64,000 nt of DNA, taken from Bacillota bacterium. Its GTDB lineage: Bacteria; Bacillota; Clostridia; Christensenellales; JAEXRW01. Every line of letters begins with the position of its first letter. The first letter of the stretch is position 1. This document shows positions 16,547-24,694 of this stretch, piece after piece. The notes below the pieces were generated by a model that was not told the DNA's origin, searched no databases, and worked only from the letters and a program-made list of their open reading frames with translations. The stretch spans positions 62,001 to 126,000 of the forward strand of contig JAEXRW010000018.1 in assembly GCA_023454175.1 (NCBI GenBank), written 5' to 3'. The translations under genes were made by a program, and so were the position numbers.

Positions 16547-18428
16547 GTTGCACCTCCTTTCCTGTCTCGATGATGGTATAGGAAGCGCCTCCATGGCAGA
16601 GCGCGATGCAGTCTCCCCCCTTGGATTTGCACTCCTTTTTGATGGACGTCACGCGTTCGGATAGTTCGTACACGTTTTTGTACGTGCTGCCCTGGTTGCT
16701 CACGCCTGCGATGCACAGCGTCATCAGGCCGAATTCTTCATCCGTGTTGCGGCGGTTCTTCGCGCGGATGTATCCGTTCATGCAGTCTTTGTCATTGTAA
16801 AAGCTGTTGCGGCCTTTTTTGAATGCTTCTGCGATGGCGCCGCACAGGGGTTCGACGGCATAGCTCCTCGGGAGCACGACGAAATCGTCCCCTCCGATGT
16901 GCCCGAAAAATGCCGTCTGGGCTCCATATGTATCCAGGATGCACTGCTGGATCACATCCCGCAGGAAAAGGAGCACCCGGTCCCCGTTTTCAAAGCCGTA
17001 CACGTCGTTGTACGCCTTGAAATTGTCGATGTCCACATACAGCAGTGTGAAGGGATCGGTGCCATCCAGCGCCTCCTTGATCTCCTGGTCGATCAGGATA
17101 TTCCCCGGGAGTCCTGTGAGGGGATTGAGGTGTTTGGCATGGTTGACTTCGATCTCCATGGTCTTTTGAAGCAGGTCTTTCACGCTGACCACGCCGGTAT
17201 AGGCCCCGTCCCGTGTCACGACGATGATATCGTAGATGTTTTCATTGTTCCGCGCGGTGATCAGCCGGGAGGTCGCTTCCATGGTAGTGGTAAAGTCCAC
17301 TTCCAGCGGCCGGTTGTCCATCAGCAGGCGCACAGGCCGCTTGCTGAAGATGGAGTAGCCGTACTGCGTTCCGAGGTGGGCAAAAAACTTGTCCCGCATC
17401 ACCAGGCCGCAGAGCTTATCCCCCTCGCATACGGGCAGCCCCGCCAGCATCGGGTTTTTCGTGAAGATCTCCTTCACCTCATCGCCCGTCGTATCCGGGC
17501 AGATGGTGGGATTCTGGCTGCAGATGTCTCCGATCATCACGGTGGAAGGCGTGCTGCGGTACAGCCGCTGTTTTTTCCTGTTCCGCTGGATGATCATCTG
17601 CGTCAGGCTTTCGTTGTTGTATTCGATCTTTTCCGAGGGCCGCTGTATCAGGAAGCCCTGCCCGTACTCGATGCCGATATCGATGAGCGCGTTGAGTTCG
17701 TTTTCCGTCTCGATCCCCTCGGCGATCACCCGGATATCCGTCACCTGGCAAAACTCGTTGAAGTTCCGCACCAGTGCGTATTTGAGGCCGGTCTTGTCGA
17801 TGTCCCGTATCAGGTTCATGTCCAGCTTGATGAAATGGGGGTGGATATCCGTGATCATGTTCAGTCCGGAGTATCCCGCCCCCGCATCGTCCACGGCTAT
17901 TTTGTACCCCTGGTCCTTGTAGTGGGTGATGATCTTGCGAAATCCCGAAAGGTCCGATATCGAGCGCTTTTCCGTCACTTCAAATACGATGTTTTCAGGG
18001 TTGATGCCGTACTCCTGCACAAATTCCTTCGTGAAGCCCTGGCGGAATTTCTCGTCATGGATGATGTCGGGGTCCACGTTCAGGAATATCCTGTGTCCGC
18101 GGTTCATCCACGCCGCCTTTTCCAGCGCCCGTATACGGCACAGCAGTTCCAGTTCCCACAGCTTGTCATACATTCTCGCCGCTTCGAACAAGGCCGTGGG
18201 GTTCTCCATCCTGCTTTCCTTCGGGCCCCGGCTCAAAGCCTCATAGCCCAGCACGCTTCCGTTTTTCAGGGATATGATGGGCTGGTAGACGGTATGGACA
18301 TTGCCTTCGTTCAGTATTGCCATAAATTCATCTCCCGCGTTTGGACCGCGAAGTGAATCCTTTTCCATGAAAACGGGACGCATGTTTTCATTGAGCCAGT
18401 TGAGGCCGTATATACCTTCAGGATTCAT
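16539..18428 (-). CDS. Cyclic di-GMP turnover protein, EAL-CBS-GGDEF
   Basis: A soluble 629-residue protein. The N-terminal EAL phosphodiesterase domain (about 30-285) keeps EALSRG, FLNVDP, FEVTEK, DDAGAGYSG, FIKLD and AEGIET, so it is probably active. A CBS pair (about 295-435) follows. The C-terminal GGDEF domain (about 440-600) has GGDDF in place of GGDEF; the exchanged Glu is normally needed for cyclase activity, so this half may be regulatory. No membrane segment is visible, so input probably comes through the CBS pair (nucleotide binding). A c-di-GMP-I riboswitch at 51881-51969 is a plausible reader of the same signal. Confidence 0.92.
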   Translation of the reverse strand: MNPEGIYGLNWLNENMRPVFMEKDSLRGPNAGDEFMAILNEGNVHTVYQPIISLKNGSVLGYEALSRGPKESRMENPTALFEAARMYDKLWELELLCRIRALEKAAWMNRGHRIFLNVDPDIIHDEKFRQGFTKEFVQEYGINPENIVFEVTEKRSISDLSGFRKIITHYKDQGYKIAVDDAGAGYSGLNMITDIHPHFIKLDMNLIRDIDKTGLKYALVRNFNEFCQVTDIRVIAEGIETENELNALIDIGIEYGQGFLIQRPSEKIEYNNESLTQMIIQRNRKKQRLYRSTPSTVMIGDICSQNPTICPDTTGDEVKEIFTKNPMLAGLPVCEGDKLCGLVMRDKFFAHLGTQYGYSIFSKRPVRLLMDNRPLEVDFTTTMEATSRLITARNNENIYDIIVVTRDGAYTGVVSVKDLLQKTMEIEVNHAKHLNPLTGLPGNILIDQEIKEALDGTDPFTLLYVDIDNFKAYNDVYGFENGDRVLLFLRDVIQQCILDTYGAQTAFFGHIGGDDFVVLPRSYAVEPLCGAIAEAFKKGRNSFYNDKDCMNGYIRAKNRRNTDEEFGLMTLCIAGVSNQGSTYKNVYELSERVTSIKKECKSKGGDCIALCHGGASYTIIETGKEVQHA

Positions 18429-18473
18429 ATTTCACCTTTTGTAATAAAGCTTTGTATTCTTTTTTAGCCGGGT

Positions 18474-18497
18474 CGGGGCAGTCTTTCGACTGCCCCG
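18474..18497. terminator. Strong hairpin after pstS1
   Basis: CGGGGCAGTC (18474-18483), loop TTTC, GACTGCCCCG (18488-18497). It lies directly 3' of the minus-strand pstS1 gene. No T run follows on that strand, so it may protect the mRNA end rather than terminate. Confidence 0.5.
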
Positions 18498-18524
18498 TAT
18501 CCCAATATCTATTCAGTTTTATTG

Positions 18525-19448
18525 TTATTTCGCGATCGGGACGAGGCCTTTGCTTGTCTGGTAATCGGTGGATTCCTTGTCTGTGAGTACATAGTCCAGG
18601 AAGGCTTTCACGATGCCCGCGGGTTCGCTCTTGGTCAGGAGCAGGAAATCCCGCTGGATCTTGTAGCTGCCGTTGCCCACGTTGTCGGTCGTCGCCTTCA
18701 CGCCGTCCACATCCAATGCCTTGTCATCGGGATAGGTGGCCAGTACGCCCAGGGAGATGTAGCCGATGCCGTTCTTGTCCTTGCCCACTGCCGCGGCCAG
18801 GTCGCCCGTGGAGTTCAGCACGGCCGCGCAGATTTTCTCGTCGATGGTGACCTGTTTGCCTTCCGCATTTTTGCCCAGTACCAGTTCTTCAAATCCGCCG
18901 CGTGTGCCGGAGGTGGATTCACGGGTGTAGAGGTTGATGGCGGCGTCACTTCCGCCTAACTCCTTCCAGTTCTTGATCTTGCCCATGTAGATGTCCTTGA
19001 TCTGGTCCTTGGTCAGGGCGTTCACGGGGTTGTCTTTCTGTACCACTACGGCGATACCGTCTTTGGCCATTTTGAATTCAACGAGCGGTTTCTCGGAATC
19101 TTTCAGTTCGCGGGAGCTCATGCCGATGTCGGCGGTGCCGTCGATGGTGTTGGCGATGCCCTGGCCCGAGCCGACCTGCTGCACGTTGATGGTCACGCCG
19201 GGGTTCTTGGTCATGAAGTTTTTGGCGAGCGCGTCGATGTACGGTCCCACGGAGGTGGAGCCTACCACGGTGATCTTGCCGCTGAGGGCTTCAGTTGTCG
19301 CAGTAGCGGGAGCCGTGGTCGCCGGGGCCGTGGTCGGAGCCGTCGTGGCGGGTGCACTGGGGCTGCTGGCCGGAGCGGCGCATCCTGCGGCGAGAGCCGC
19401 TATGAGCAGGACCGCTGCTGCCATGGTGATGATGCTGGTTTTCTTCAT
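18525..19448 (-). CDS. pstS: Phosphate ABC transporter substrate-binding lipoprotein, copy 1
   Basis: PstS captures phosphate outside the membrane for PstCAB. The signal peptide has the lipobox LAAGC. A low-complexity Ala/Thr/Pro linker (about residues 25-55) follows. The phosphate-binding core has ITVVGSTSVGPYIDALAK, DIGMSSRELK, ESTSGTRGGFEEL and NSTGDLAAAVG. Length is 307 residues. TAGGAGGT precedes the start. A four-repeat Pho box lies at 19511-19549. The gene is split from pstCAB and is closely similar to the second pstS at 27123-27989, so they are duplicates. Confidence 0.95.
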   Translation of the reverse strand: MKKTSIITMAAAVLLIAALAAGCAAPASSPSAPATTAPTTAPATTAPATATTEALSGKITVVGSTSVGPYIDALAKNFMTKNPGVTINVQQVGSGQGIANTIDGTADIGMSSRELKDSEKPLVEFKMAKDGIAVVVQKDNPVNALTKDQIKDIYMGKIKNWKELGGSDAAINLYTRESTSGTRGGFEELVLGKNAEGKQVTIDEKICAAVLNSTGDLAAAVGKDKNGIGYISLGVLATYPDDKALDVDGVKATTDNVGNGSYKIQRDFLLLTKSEPAGIVKAFLDYVLTDKESTDYQTSKGLVPIAK

Positions 19449-19510
19449 GTGATATGACCTCCTAAATGATTTGGCGTATTTCGTGTACGCTTTGAAGCAT
19501 ATACAGCGTT

Positions 19511-19549
19511 TATTAACTCCGCATGAAGCCGGTGTTAAGAGTGTGTAAA
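19511..19549 (-). promoter_or_regulatory. Pho box of pstS1, four 11-base repeats
   Basis: On the minus strand: TTTACA, TTAACA, TTCATG, TTAATA, each separated by five bases (11-base period). This is the PhoP recognition pattern known from Bacillus, TT(A/T/C)ACA repeats. Confidence 0.75.
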
Positions 19550-19641
19550 AAAGTTGGGTGTCTGCGATTCATGGTTTTTTGATGCCGTGCGGCGCATTAA
19601 AAGGTAGGTTTATTATTATTGATTGCGTGTTCAGTCCAATG

Positions 19642-19658
19642 TTAAGTGCAGGTTAAAT
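19642..19658 (+). promoter_or_regulatory. Pho box of phoPR
   Basis: TTAAGT (19642-19647) and TTAAAT (19653-19658), with 11-base spacing, lie upstream of a TATAAT -10 element at 19696-19701. This suggests autoregulation of phoPR. Confidence 0.5.
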
Positions 19659-19729
19659 GATTCCCGGTCTTCTTTCATACGTAAAATGCAGATGATATAA
19701 TGCAGATGTAATAGTATGGGGGTGTTGAA

Positions 19730-20413
19730 ATGCCGTCCACCGTTTTGATCGCCGATGATGAGAAAAACATACGTGAATTGCTCCGTTATAATCTTGAACT
19801 CGCCGGGTTCACCGTTTCCGAGGCGGTGAATGGCGAGGAAGTCCTGGCCATTTCTCAGTCCGTAAAGCCGGACCTGATCCTCCTGGATATCATGATGCCC
19901 GTCATGGATGGCCTCATGGCCTGTAAAAAGCTGAAGGAAAGCGCCTCCACCCGCGGGATCCCCATCATCATGCTTACAGCCAAGGCAGAAGAGGCCGACA
20001 GGGTCCTCGGTCTTGAACTGGGCGCCGACGATTATGTCGTGAAGCCTTTCGGCGTGCGGGAGCTGGTGGCCAGGGTGCGCGCCCTCCTTCGCCGCACAGT
20101 ATCCTCGGGGGAAAACGGCGATGGCAGGCTGGCCTATAAAAACCTGGTGCTCGATACGGTGCGCTATACCGCCGAAAATGACGGCGTTCCGCTGGAGCTC
20201 ACGCTCAAGGAGTTTGAGCTGCTCCGCTATATGATGTCCCACCCCGGCCAGGTCCTCACGCGCGAGGTCCTTTTGGAAAAGATCTGGGGTTACGATTACA
20301 TGGGCGAAACGCGCACGGTGGACGTGCATGTGCGCCACCTGCGCGTCAAACTCGGCCAGTACCAGGGTTGCATCGAGACCGTGCGCGGCGTGGGTTACCG
20401 CTTCGTATTTTGA
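19730..20413 (+). CDS. phoP: Phosphate response regulator PhoP (OmpR family)
   Basis: A 227-residue response regulator. The receiver domain has the acidic pair DD at 9-10, the phosphorylated Asp53 in LILLDIMMPVMDG and Lys in VVKPFGV. The C-terminal winged helix has LTLKEFELLRYM and RTVDVHVRHLR. GGGGGTG precedes the ATG. It is followed four bases later by the sensor kinase. Gene order and the Pho boxes around the pst genes assign it to phosphate control rather than another OmpR pathway. Confidence 0.92.
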   Translation: MPSTVLIADDEKNIRELLRYNLELAGFTVSEAVNGEEVLAISQSVKPDLILLDIMMPVMDGLMACKKLKESASTRGIPIIMLTAKAEEADRVLGLELGADDYVVKPFGVRELVARVRALLRRTVSSGENGDGRLAYKNLVLDTVRYTAENDGVPLELTLKEFELLRYMMSHPGQVLTREVLLEKIWGYDYMGETRTVDVHVRHLRVKLGQYQGCIETVRGVGYRFVF

Positions 20414-20417
20414 TAGG

Positions 20418-22169
20418 ATGGGGCGTGATCATCTTTTGAGAAAGAAAATATTCCTTTGGATGGCGCTGCTTATCGTGCTTTCAGGCCTGGTATATGCGGC
20501 TTTCGGCATATTTTGGGTCAATAACGCGGAAAACGACCTGCTGCGGAGTGATCTCGTGAACCAGACCCAGGGGCTGCGCACCGCATTGGAAGGCCGGGAG
20601 ATCGCGGATCATGATGCGCTGGCCAAAAACCTTGCAGCCTCCACCGGGACGAGGGTCACGTTCATCGCCGGGGACGGTGCCGTCCTGGGGGATTCCTCTG
20701 CCGTGGCGTCCACCCTTCCCAACCATTCCAACCGGCAGGAGGTCATCCAGGCCAAAAAAGCGGGGATCGGCACGTCTGCCCGTTATTCCGCCACGCAGAA
20801 GATCGACGAAATGTACTGCGCCGTCGTCATGCGGGATGGCGAGACCATCCTGCGCCTGTCCATCCCTGCCGCGCGCGTGGACAATGCGGTGTTCAGGGTA
20901 TGGGGGGGCGTGCTCATCGCTTCCGCCATCATCCTCGCCGTCAGTGTTGCCGTGGCTTTCGGCCTTGCCTCCAAGGTGGCCGGTCCTATCCGCAGAATAA
21001 CGCAGGGTGCATTGGATATTGCAGGCGGGAAGTACGATACCAGGATATCCAGCAGGCACAATGATGAGATCGGAAAGCTCGCAGATGCGTTCAACGTCAT
21101 GGCTGGTAGGCTGGGTGAAAGCGTCCGGGAGCTGGAAAGCGAAAAAGCCACCCTCATGGCCGTGCTCTCATCCATGCAGGACGGTGTGGTGGCGGTGGAT
21201 GAAAGGATGCACCTGCTCTTCCTCAATGAATCCGCCAAAAGGCTGTTGGAAGCCCACGATGCCATGGTAGGCAGGCACTTTGTGGAGAGCATACGCAGCA
21301 AGCCCCTGCAGGATATTTTCAGGACTTCGCTGGAGCACGGCCAGACCGTTTCTGTTGAGATGGAGTCGGGGCTGACCGATTCCATGATCCTCCGCCTGTC
21401 CTCCTCCCCCATCCAGGGCAAGGGGCGCGTCGTGGGCGCGGTCGCGCTGGTGCAGGACATCACGCAGGTACGCAGGCTCGAGAATATGCGCAGTGAATTC
21501 GTGGCCAATGTCTCCCACGAGCTGAAAACGCCCCTCACGTCCATCAAAGGCTTCGCGCAGACGCTCATGGATAATCCGGTGGACGACAAAACGAAGAAGA
21601 AATACCTTACCATCATCGATAATGAAGCCGAAAGGCTGAAAAACCTCATCAACGATATCCTCACGCTTTCCCTCATCGAATCCGAGAAAAAGGGTGTGGC
21701 CGTCAAGACGACATCCGATGCCGTGAAATGCGCGCAGAATGTACTGGAGATGATGAAGCCGCTGGCGGAGGTGAAAAACATCTCGCTGGTCCTCAATACA
21801 GGGGAAAAGCACCTGCTCGTCCCCGGCCAGAAGGACAGGATCCAGCAGATGCTTATTAATCTTGTGGACAACGCCGTGAAATTCACGCCCGAAGGCGGTC
21901 ACGTTGAGATCGCCATCCTCCGCGAAGGGCAAAAAGCCTTTCTCCGCGTTTCCGATACGGGGATCGGCATCCCCCGGTCCCACCTGCCCCGGATATTTGA
22001 GCGGTTTTACCGGGTGGACAGCAGCCGCAGCCGGGAGCTTGGCGGCACCGGCCTGGGCCTCTCCATCGTCAAGCATATCTCCCTCTCCCTCGGCGGCGAG
22101 ACGCACGTGGAGAGCGACGCGGGCAAAGGCGCCGTGTTCACCATCACCCTGCCTGTGGTCGAGGGTTAG
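20418..22169 (+). CDS. phoR: Phosphate sensor histidine kinase PhoR
   Basis: A membrane kinase of 583 residues. A first transmembrane helix lies near residues 10-32, then a short extracytoplasmic domain and a second helix near 155-180. These are followed by HAMP, a PAS-like region (EKATLMAVLSSMQDGVVAVD), the HisKA domain with His367 in FVANVSHELKTPLTSIKG, and an ATPase domain with N (LINLVDNAVKF), G1 (DTGIGIP) and G2 (GTGLGLSIVKH) boxes. I chose the ATG at 20418, just after the phoP stop. Its activity is probably held down by PstSCAB-PhoU when phosphate is plentiful. Confidence 0.92.
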   Translation: MGRDHLLRKKIFLWMALLIVLSGLVYAAFGIFWVNNAENDLLRSDLVNQTQGLRTALEGREIADHDALAKNLAASTGTRVTFIAGDGAVLGDSSAVASTLPNHSNRQEVIQAKKAGIGTSARYSATQKIDEMYCAVVMRDGETILRLSIPAARVDNAVFRVWGGVLIASAIILAVSVAVAFGLASKVAGPIRRITQGALDIAGGKYDTRISSRHNDEIGKLADAFNVMAGRLGESVRELESEKATLMAVLSSMQDGVVAVDERMHLLFLNESAKRLLEAHDAMVGRHFVESIRSKPLQDIFRTSLEHGQTVSVEMESGLTDSMILRLSSSPIQGKGRVVGAVALVQDITQVRRLENMRSEFVANVSHELKTPLTSIKGFAQTLMDNPVDDKTKKKYLTIIDNEAERLKNLINDILTLSLIESEKKGVAVKTTSDAVKCAQNVLEMMKPLAEVKNISLVLNTGEKHLLVPGQKDRIQQMLINLVDNAVKFTPEGGHVEIAILREGQKAFLRVSDTGIGIPRSHLPRIFERFYRVDSSRSRELGGTGLGLSIVKHISLSLGGETHVESDAGKGAVFTITLPVVEG

Positions 22170-22194
22170 ATCATATCACGGTATGCATATCATA

Positions 22195-22232
22195 TCCCGC
22201 CCTTCTCAATGCAGCGGCGGGAGATTTATTTT
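22195..22232 (+). terminator. Terminator after phoR
   Basis: TCCCGCC (22195-22201) pairs with GGCGGGA (22216-22222), then GATTTATTTT. It overlaps the end of the convergent hydrolase gene. Confidence 0.7.
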
Positions 22233-22801
22233 GGCATCATTCCTGCTGCCAGAGGATCGGCCGGCATGCCGCCTATCCATACCAGTCTCCCGTTTTTGTT
22301 GATATACGGCTTGTTTGTATCGGGCACAGGCTTCCCCTGGGCAAAGAAGTTGTGCCGTGCGATCTTGCAGTAACGCTTGAAGTTCCGCCACCGCTTTGCG
22401 GACCGTTTGAAATAGTACACGTTGGGCGGCAATAATCTCAGGTTGTTTCTGATGAGGATCAGCACCGCGTCCCTGCATGCCTGGTTTGTCCTGCGGGCCA
22501 CGCAGAATTGGTGCCGCTGCCGCACCACCCGCGTGACCGTCTTCCCGAAGCGTCCGCTTTCATACCGGTTGAGGACCACGTTCGCCACCGCCACCTTCCC
22601 GAGGAACGGCTCACCCCTCGCCTCGGCATACACCACCCTGGCGATGAGCTGGATCTCGGCGTTGGTGATGGGCTTTGGGGAAAAGGTTTTTGAAATATTG
22701 AAGGTCTCTTGCGTATTGCTTTCGGCTTGGGCCTGGTTGATGGGGATGCAGCAGATGGATAGCACAACGAGCAGCGTGAGTACAGCAATGAGTCGTTTCA
22801 T
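22226..22801 (-). CDS. Cell-wall hydrolase, SleB/CwlJ family
   Basis: An exported 191-residue protein. The signal peptide runs to about residue 26 (QAQA). The catalytic domain has the family block RVVYAEARGEPFLGKVAVAN followed by VVLNR; the Glu in YAEARGE is the likely catalytic acid of this lytic transglycosylase-like fold. Cys-rich middle residues (QFC, QACRD, KRYC) are unusual for the family. SleB-type enzymes digest spore cortex or vegetative peptidoglycan. There is no SPOR or LysM domain. A structured leader that hides the ribosome site lies just upstream. Confidence 0.85.
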   Translation of the reverse strand: MKRLIAVLTLLVVLSICCIPINQAQAESNTQETFNISKTFSPKPITNAEIQLIARVVYAEARGEPFLGKVAVANVVLNRYESGRFGKTVTRVVRQRHQFCVARRTNQACRDAVLILIRNNLRLLPPNVYYFKRSAKRWRNFKRYCKIARHNFFAQGKPVPDTNKPYINKNGRLVWIGGMPADPLAAGMMPK

Positions 22802-22802
22802 T

Positions 22803-22920
22803 TTTCACATCCTTGTCACATGGAGTTAAAACCAATATATGTGGCAAGGATTCCCGCTGTTCCCGTCCGGACTTTTCAGGCGGTCTTTCGCCCTCCGGCT
22901 CGGTAATACAGGTCCGTTTT
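22803..22920 (-). promoter_or_regulatory. Structured leader of the hydrolase gene with a ribosome-site hairpin
   Basis: In the transcript ATCCTTGCCACAT (22839-22851) pairs with ATGTGACAAGGAT (22809-22821), 13 bases with one mismatch. The second arm contains the AAGGATG ribosome site six to twelve bases before the start codon. Upstream is a GC-rich nested fold: CCGGA ... TCCGG enclosing GGCG-AAAGAC-CGCC. The layout resembles a translational riboswitch, but I could not match a known class. Confidence 0.4.
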
Positions 22921-22922
22921 TT

Positions 22923-23543
22923 TTATAGGCTGTTCAGGGTTTCCTCCAGGTTTGATACGTATTTTGCCACATGGAAGCCGTCCATCAGGGCGTGGTTGAC
23001 CTGGACGGAAAAAGGCAGCATCACCTTTGCGCCGTCATTGAAGTATTTCCCCCAGGATATCCGCGGCACCGAATCGTCCTTCTTCAGCGTGATGGTATGG
23101 GATATGCTCGTAAAGGATATCCACGGGATGCAGGTGATATAGAGTACGTCGTCTGTGTGGCCTGCCATGTCGAAAAAAGCTTCCTGATTTTCCGCCCTGT
23201 CCTTTGCTTCGGCTGCGAACCGGCTCATGCTGTCCTTCATTTCCGCCGTGACGAATTTGAAAAGCGCGTTGTCCTTTTTCAGGTAGGTGAAGGATGGATG
23301 CACCAGTTCGTGCACCACCACCGCTTCCCCGCGTATCCTGCAGCGGAATTCCTCCGTTTTGTTTGCTGCGAGGCTGGCTGCGTGCATCATGCTGAAATAG
23401 AAAGGCAGGTTTTCGCGCCTCGTGCATGCAAGGAAATGCGATATGTCGATATTCATGCACAGGTTGAAATGCGGATAGTCCATCGTGCGGAAAAAATCGA
23501 AGTGCATTTTCCGCTCCCAATGCTCCATGTCTATCGTTCTCAT
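22923..23543 (-). CDS. Chloramphenicol acetyltransferase-fold protein
   Basis: A 206-residue trimeric-type CAT fold. The catalytic signature is in QVNHALMDGFHVAKY (HxxxDG) near the C-terminus, and the opening TIDMEHWERKMHFDFF is typical of CatA relatives. Chromosomal relatives often acylate other substrates, so antibiotic resistance should not be assumed. The start at 23543 was chosen over a longer frame because of the GGGGG before it and because the longer frame would run into the Pho box region. No neighbour suggests a pathway. Confidence 0.85.
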   Translation of the reverse strand: MRTIDMEHWERKMHFDFFRTMDYPHFNLCMNIDISHFLACTRRENLPFYFSMMHAASLAANKTEEFRCRIRGEAVVVHELVHPSFTYLKKDNALFKFVTAEMKDSMSRFAAEAKDRAENQEAFFDMAGHTDDVLYITCIPWISFTSISHTITLKKDDSVPRISWGKYFNDGAKVMLPFSVQVNHALMDGFHVAKYVSNLEETLNSL

Positions 23544-23656
23544 TTGTTCCAACCCCCGCTTAATATTTGCTGTATTTATTACAACGAATGTAATTGTACA
23601 TTGTCTGGCCCGTTCAGGGCAAACAGTTGCCTGCGTTCTGGCGTCCTTTTCGAAAA

Positions 23657-23684
23657 ATAACATACATTTAACACGGACTTAACA
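23657..23684 (+). promoter_or_regulatory. Pho box of the pstCAB-phoU operon
   Basis: ATAACA (23657), TTAACA (23668) and TTAACA (23679) are spaced exactly 11 bases, with a TATAAT -10 element at 23706-23711. This is the clearest PhoP site in the window. Confidence 0.8.
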
Positions 23685-23794
23685 CTCTCATTTCGCCGTT
23701 TGCTTTATAATTTTCTTGGATAAAACCAATAAGATTAGATACCGGTCCAAAGCCCGAAAGGCTGCGGTGATTTTGTTTGCGGGGCGGTGAAAGA

Positions 23795-24694
23795 TTGAAA
23801 TCGGCTAAAAGATTCCGGATGAACGATAAATTGATTCGTGCCCTTTTGTTCGTTTGTGCCGCCATCTCGGTGCTGGCGGTTTTCCTGATTACACTGATGA
23901 TATTCATCCAGGCCTTCCCGGCGTTGCAGTATACCGAGGTGTGGAAAATGCTCTCGGGCTCCGACTGGCAGCCCACCGCCGATCCGGCGTTGTTCGGCAT
24001 CCTTCCCATGATCGTAGGCTCGGTGTATGTCACGGGGCTGGGGCTGCTCTTCGGCCTTCCCGTCGGGTTTCTCACGGCGATCTTCATGTGCGAGATCGCT
24101 CCGCCCAAAGTAGCGGTCGTGATGCGCCGCGCCGTGGAGATCCTCGCCGGCATTCCCTCCATCGTATACGGCTTCTTTGGCCTCATGGTCATCGTGCCTG
24201 TGGTCCAGACGTTTGGGGGCACAGGCCTCAGCGTGCTGTCTGCAGGCATCATTCTGGGCATCATGGTCCTGCCCACGCTGGTGAGCGTGACCGAGGCTTC
24301 CCTCCGCGCCGTACCGGCCGAGTACAAAGAAGGCAGCCTGGCGCTGGGGGCATCCCACTGGCAGACCATTATTAAAGTCCAGGTCCCGGCGGCCAAATCC
24401 GGCATCCTGGCGGCGGCCGTGCTGTCCATCGGCCGCGCGGTTGGGGAAACCATGGCGGTAATCCTGGTGGCTGGCAATATCCCGGTCATCCCGGAAAGCA
24501 TCCTGAAGCCCGTCAGGACACTGACGGTGAATATCGTGCTGGAGATGGGCTATGTCACGCCCGGCACCCTGCACTACAGCGCGTTGTTTGCCACAGGCGC
24601 GGTGCTTTTTGTCTTCATCATGCTCCTGAATTTTGCCGTACGGGCGCTCACGAAGGACCGGAAGGGGGTGCGCAAAAATGCGGCAAAGTTCTAA
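23795..24694 (+). CDS. pstC: Phosphate ABC transporter permease PstC
   Basis: A six-helix permease of about 299 residues. It contains the binding-protein-dependent transport signature region AEYKEGSLALGASHWQT and the phosphate-permease block VEILAGIPSIVYGFFGL. The start is uncertain: TTG at 23795, just after GGCGGTGA, gives MKSAKRFRMNDKLIR; ATG at 23819 is the alternative. It is the first gene of pstCAB-phoU. Its stop lies 17 bases inside pstA. Confidence 0.92.
   Translation: MKSAKRFRMNDKLIRALLFVCAAISVLAVFLITLMIFIQAFPALQYTEVWKMLSGSDWQPTADPALFGILPMIVGSVYVTGLGLLFGLPVGFLTAIFMCEIAPPKVAVVMRRAVEILAGIPSIVYGFFGLMVIVPVVQTFGGTGLSVLSAGIILGIMVLPTLVSVTEASLRAVPAEYKEGSLALGASHWQTIIKVQVPAAKSGILAAAVLSIGRAVGETMAVILVAGNIPVIPESILKPVRTLTVNIVLEMGYVTPGTLHYSALFATGAVLFVFIMLLNFAVRALTKDRKGVRKNAAKF

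Noticed and set aside
16899..18356. A 485-codon plus-strand open frame
   Set aside because: Antisense to the EAL-CBS-GGDEF gene, whose domains are unmistakable; the frame has no recognisable motif.
22803..22920. Assignment of the hydrolase leader to ydaO (c-di-AMP), cobalamin or GEMM riboswitches
   Set aside because: None of the conserved cores I know aligns; only the ribosome-site hairpin and the nested GC stem are certain.
22923..23543. Calling the CAT-fold gene a chloramphenicol resistance determinant
   Set aside because: The HxxxDG motif is shared by many acyltransferases; chromosomal context and sequence give no sign of acquired resistance.
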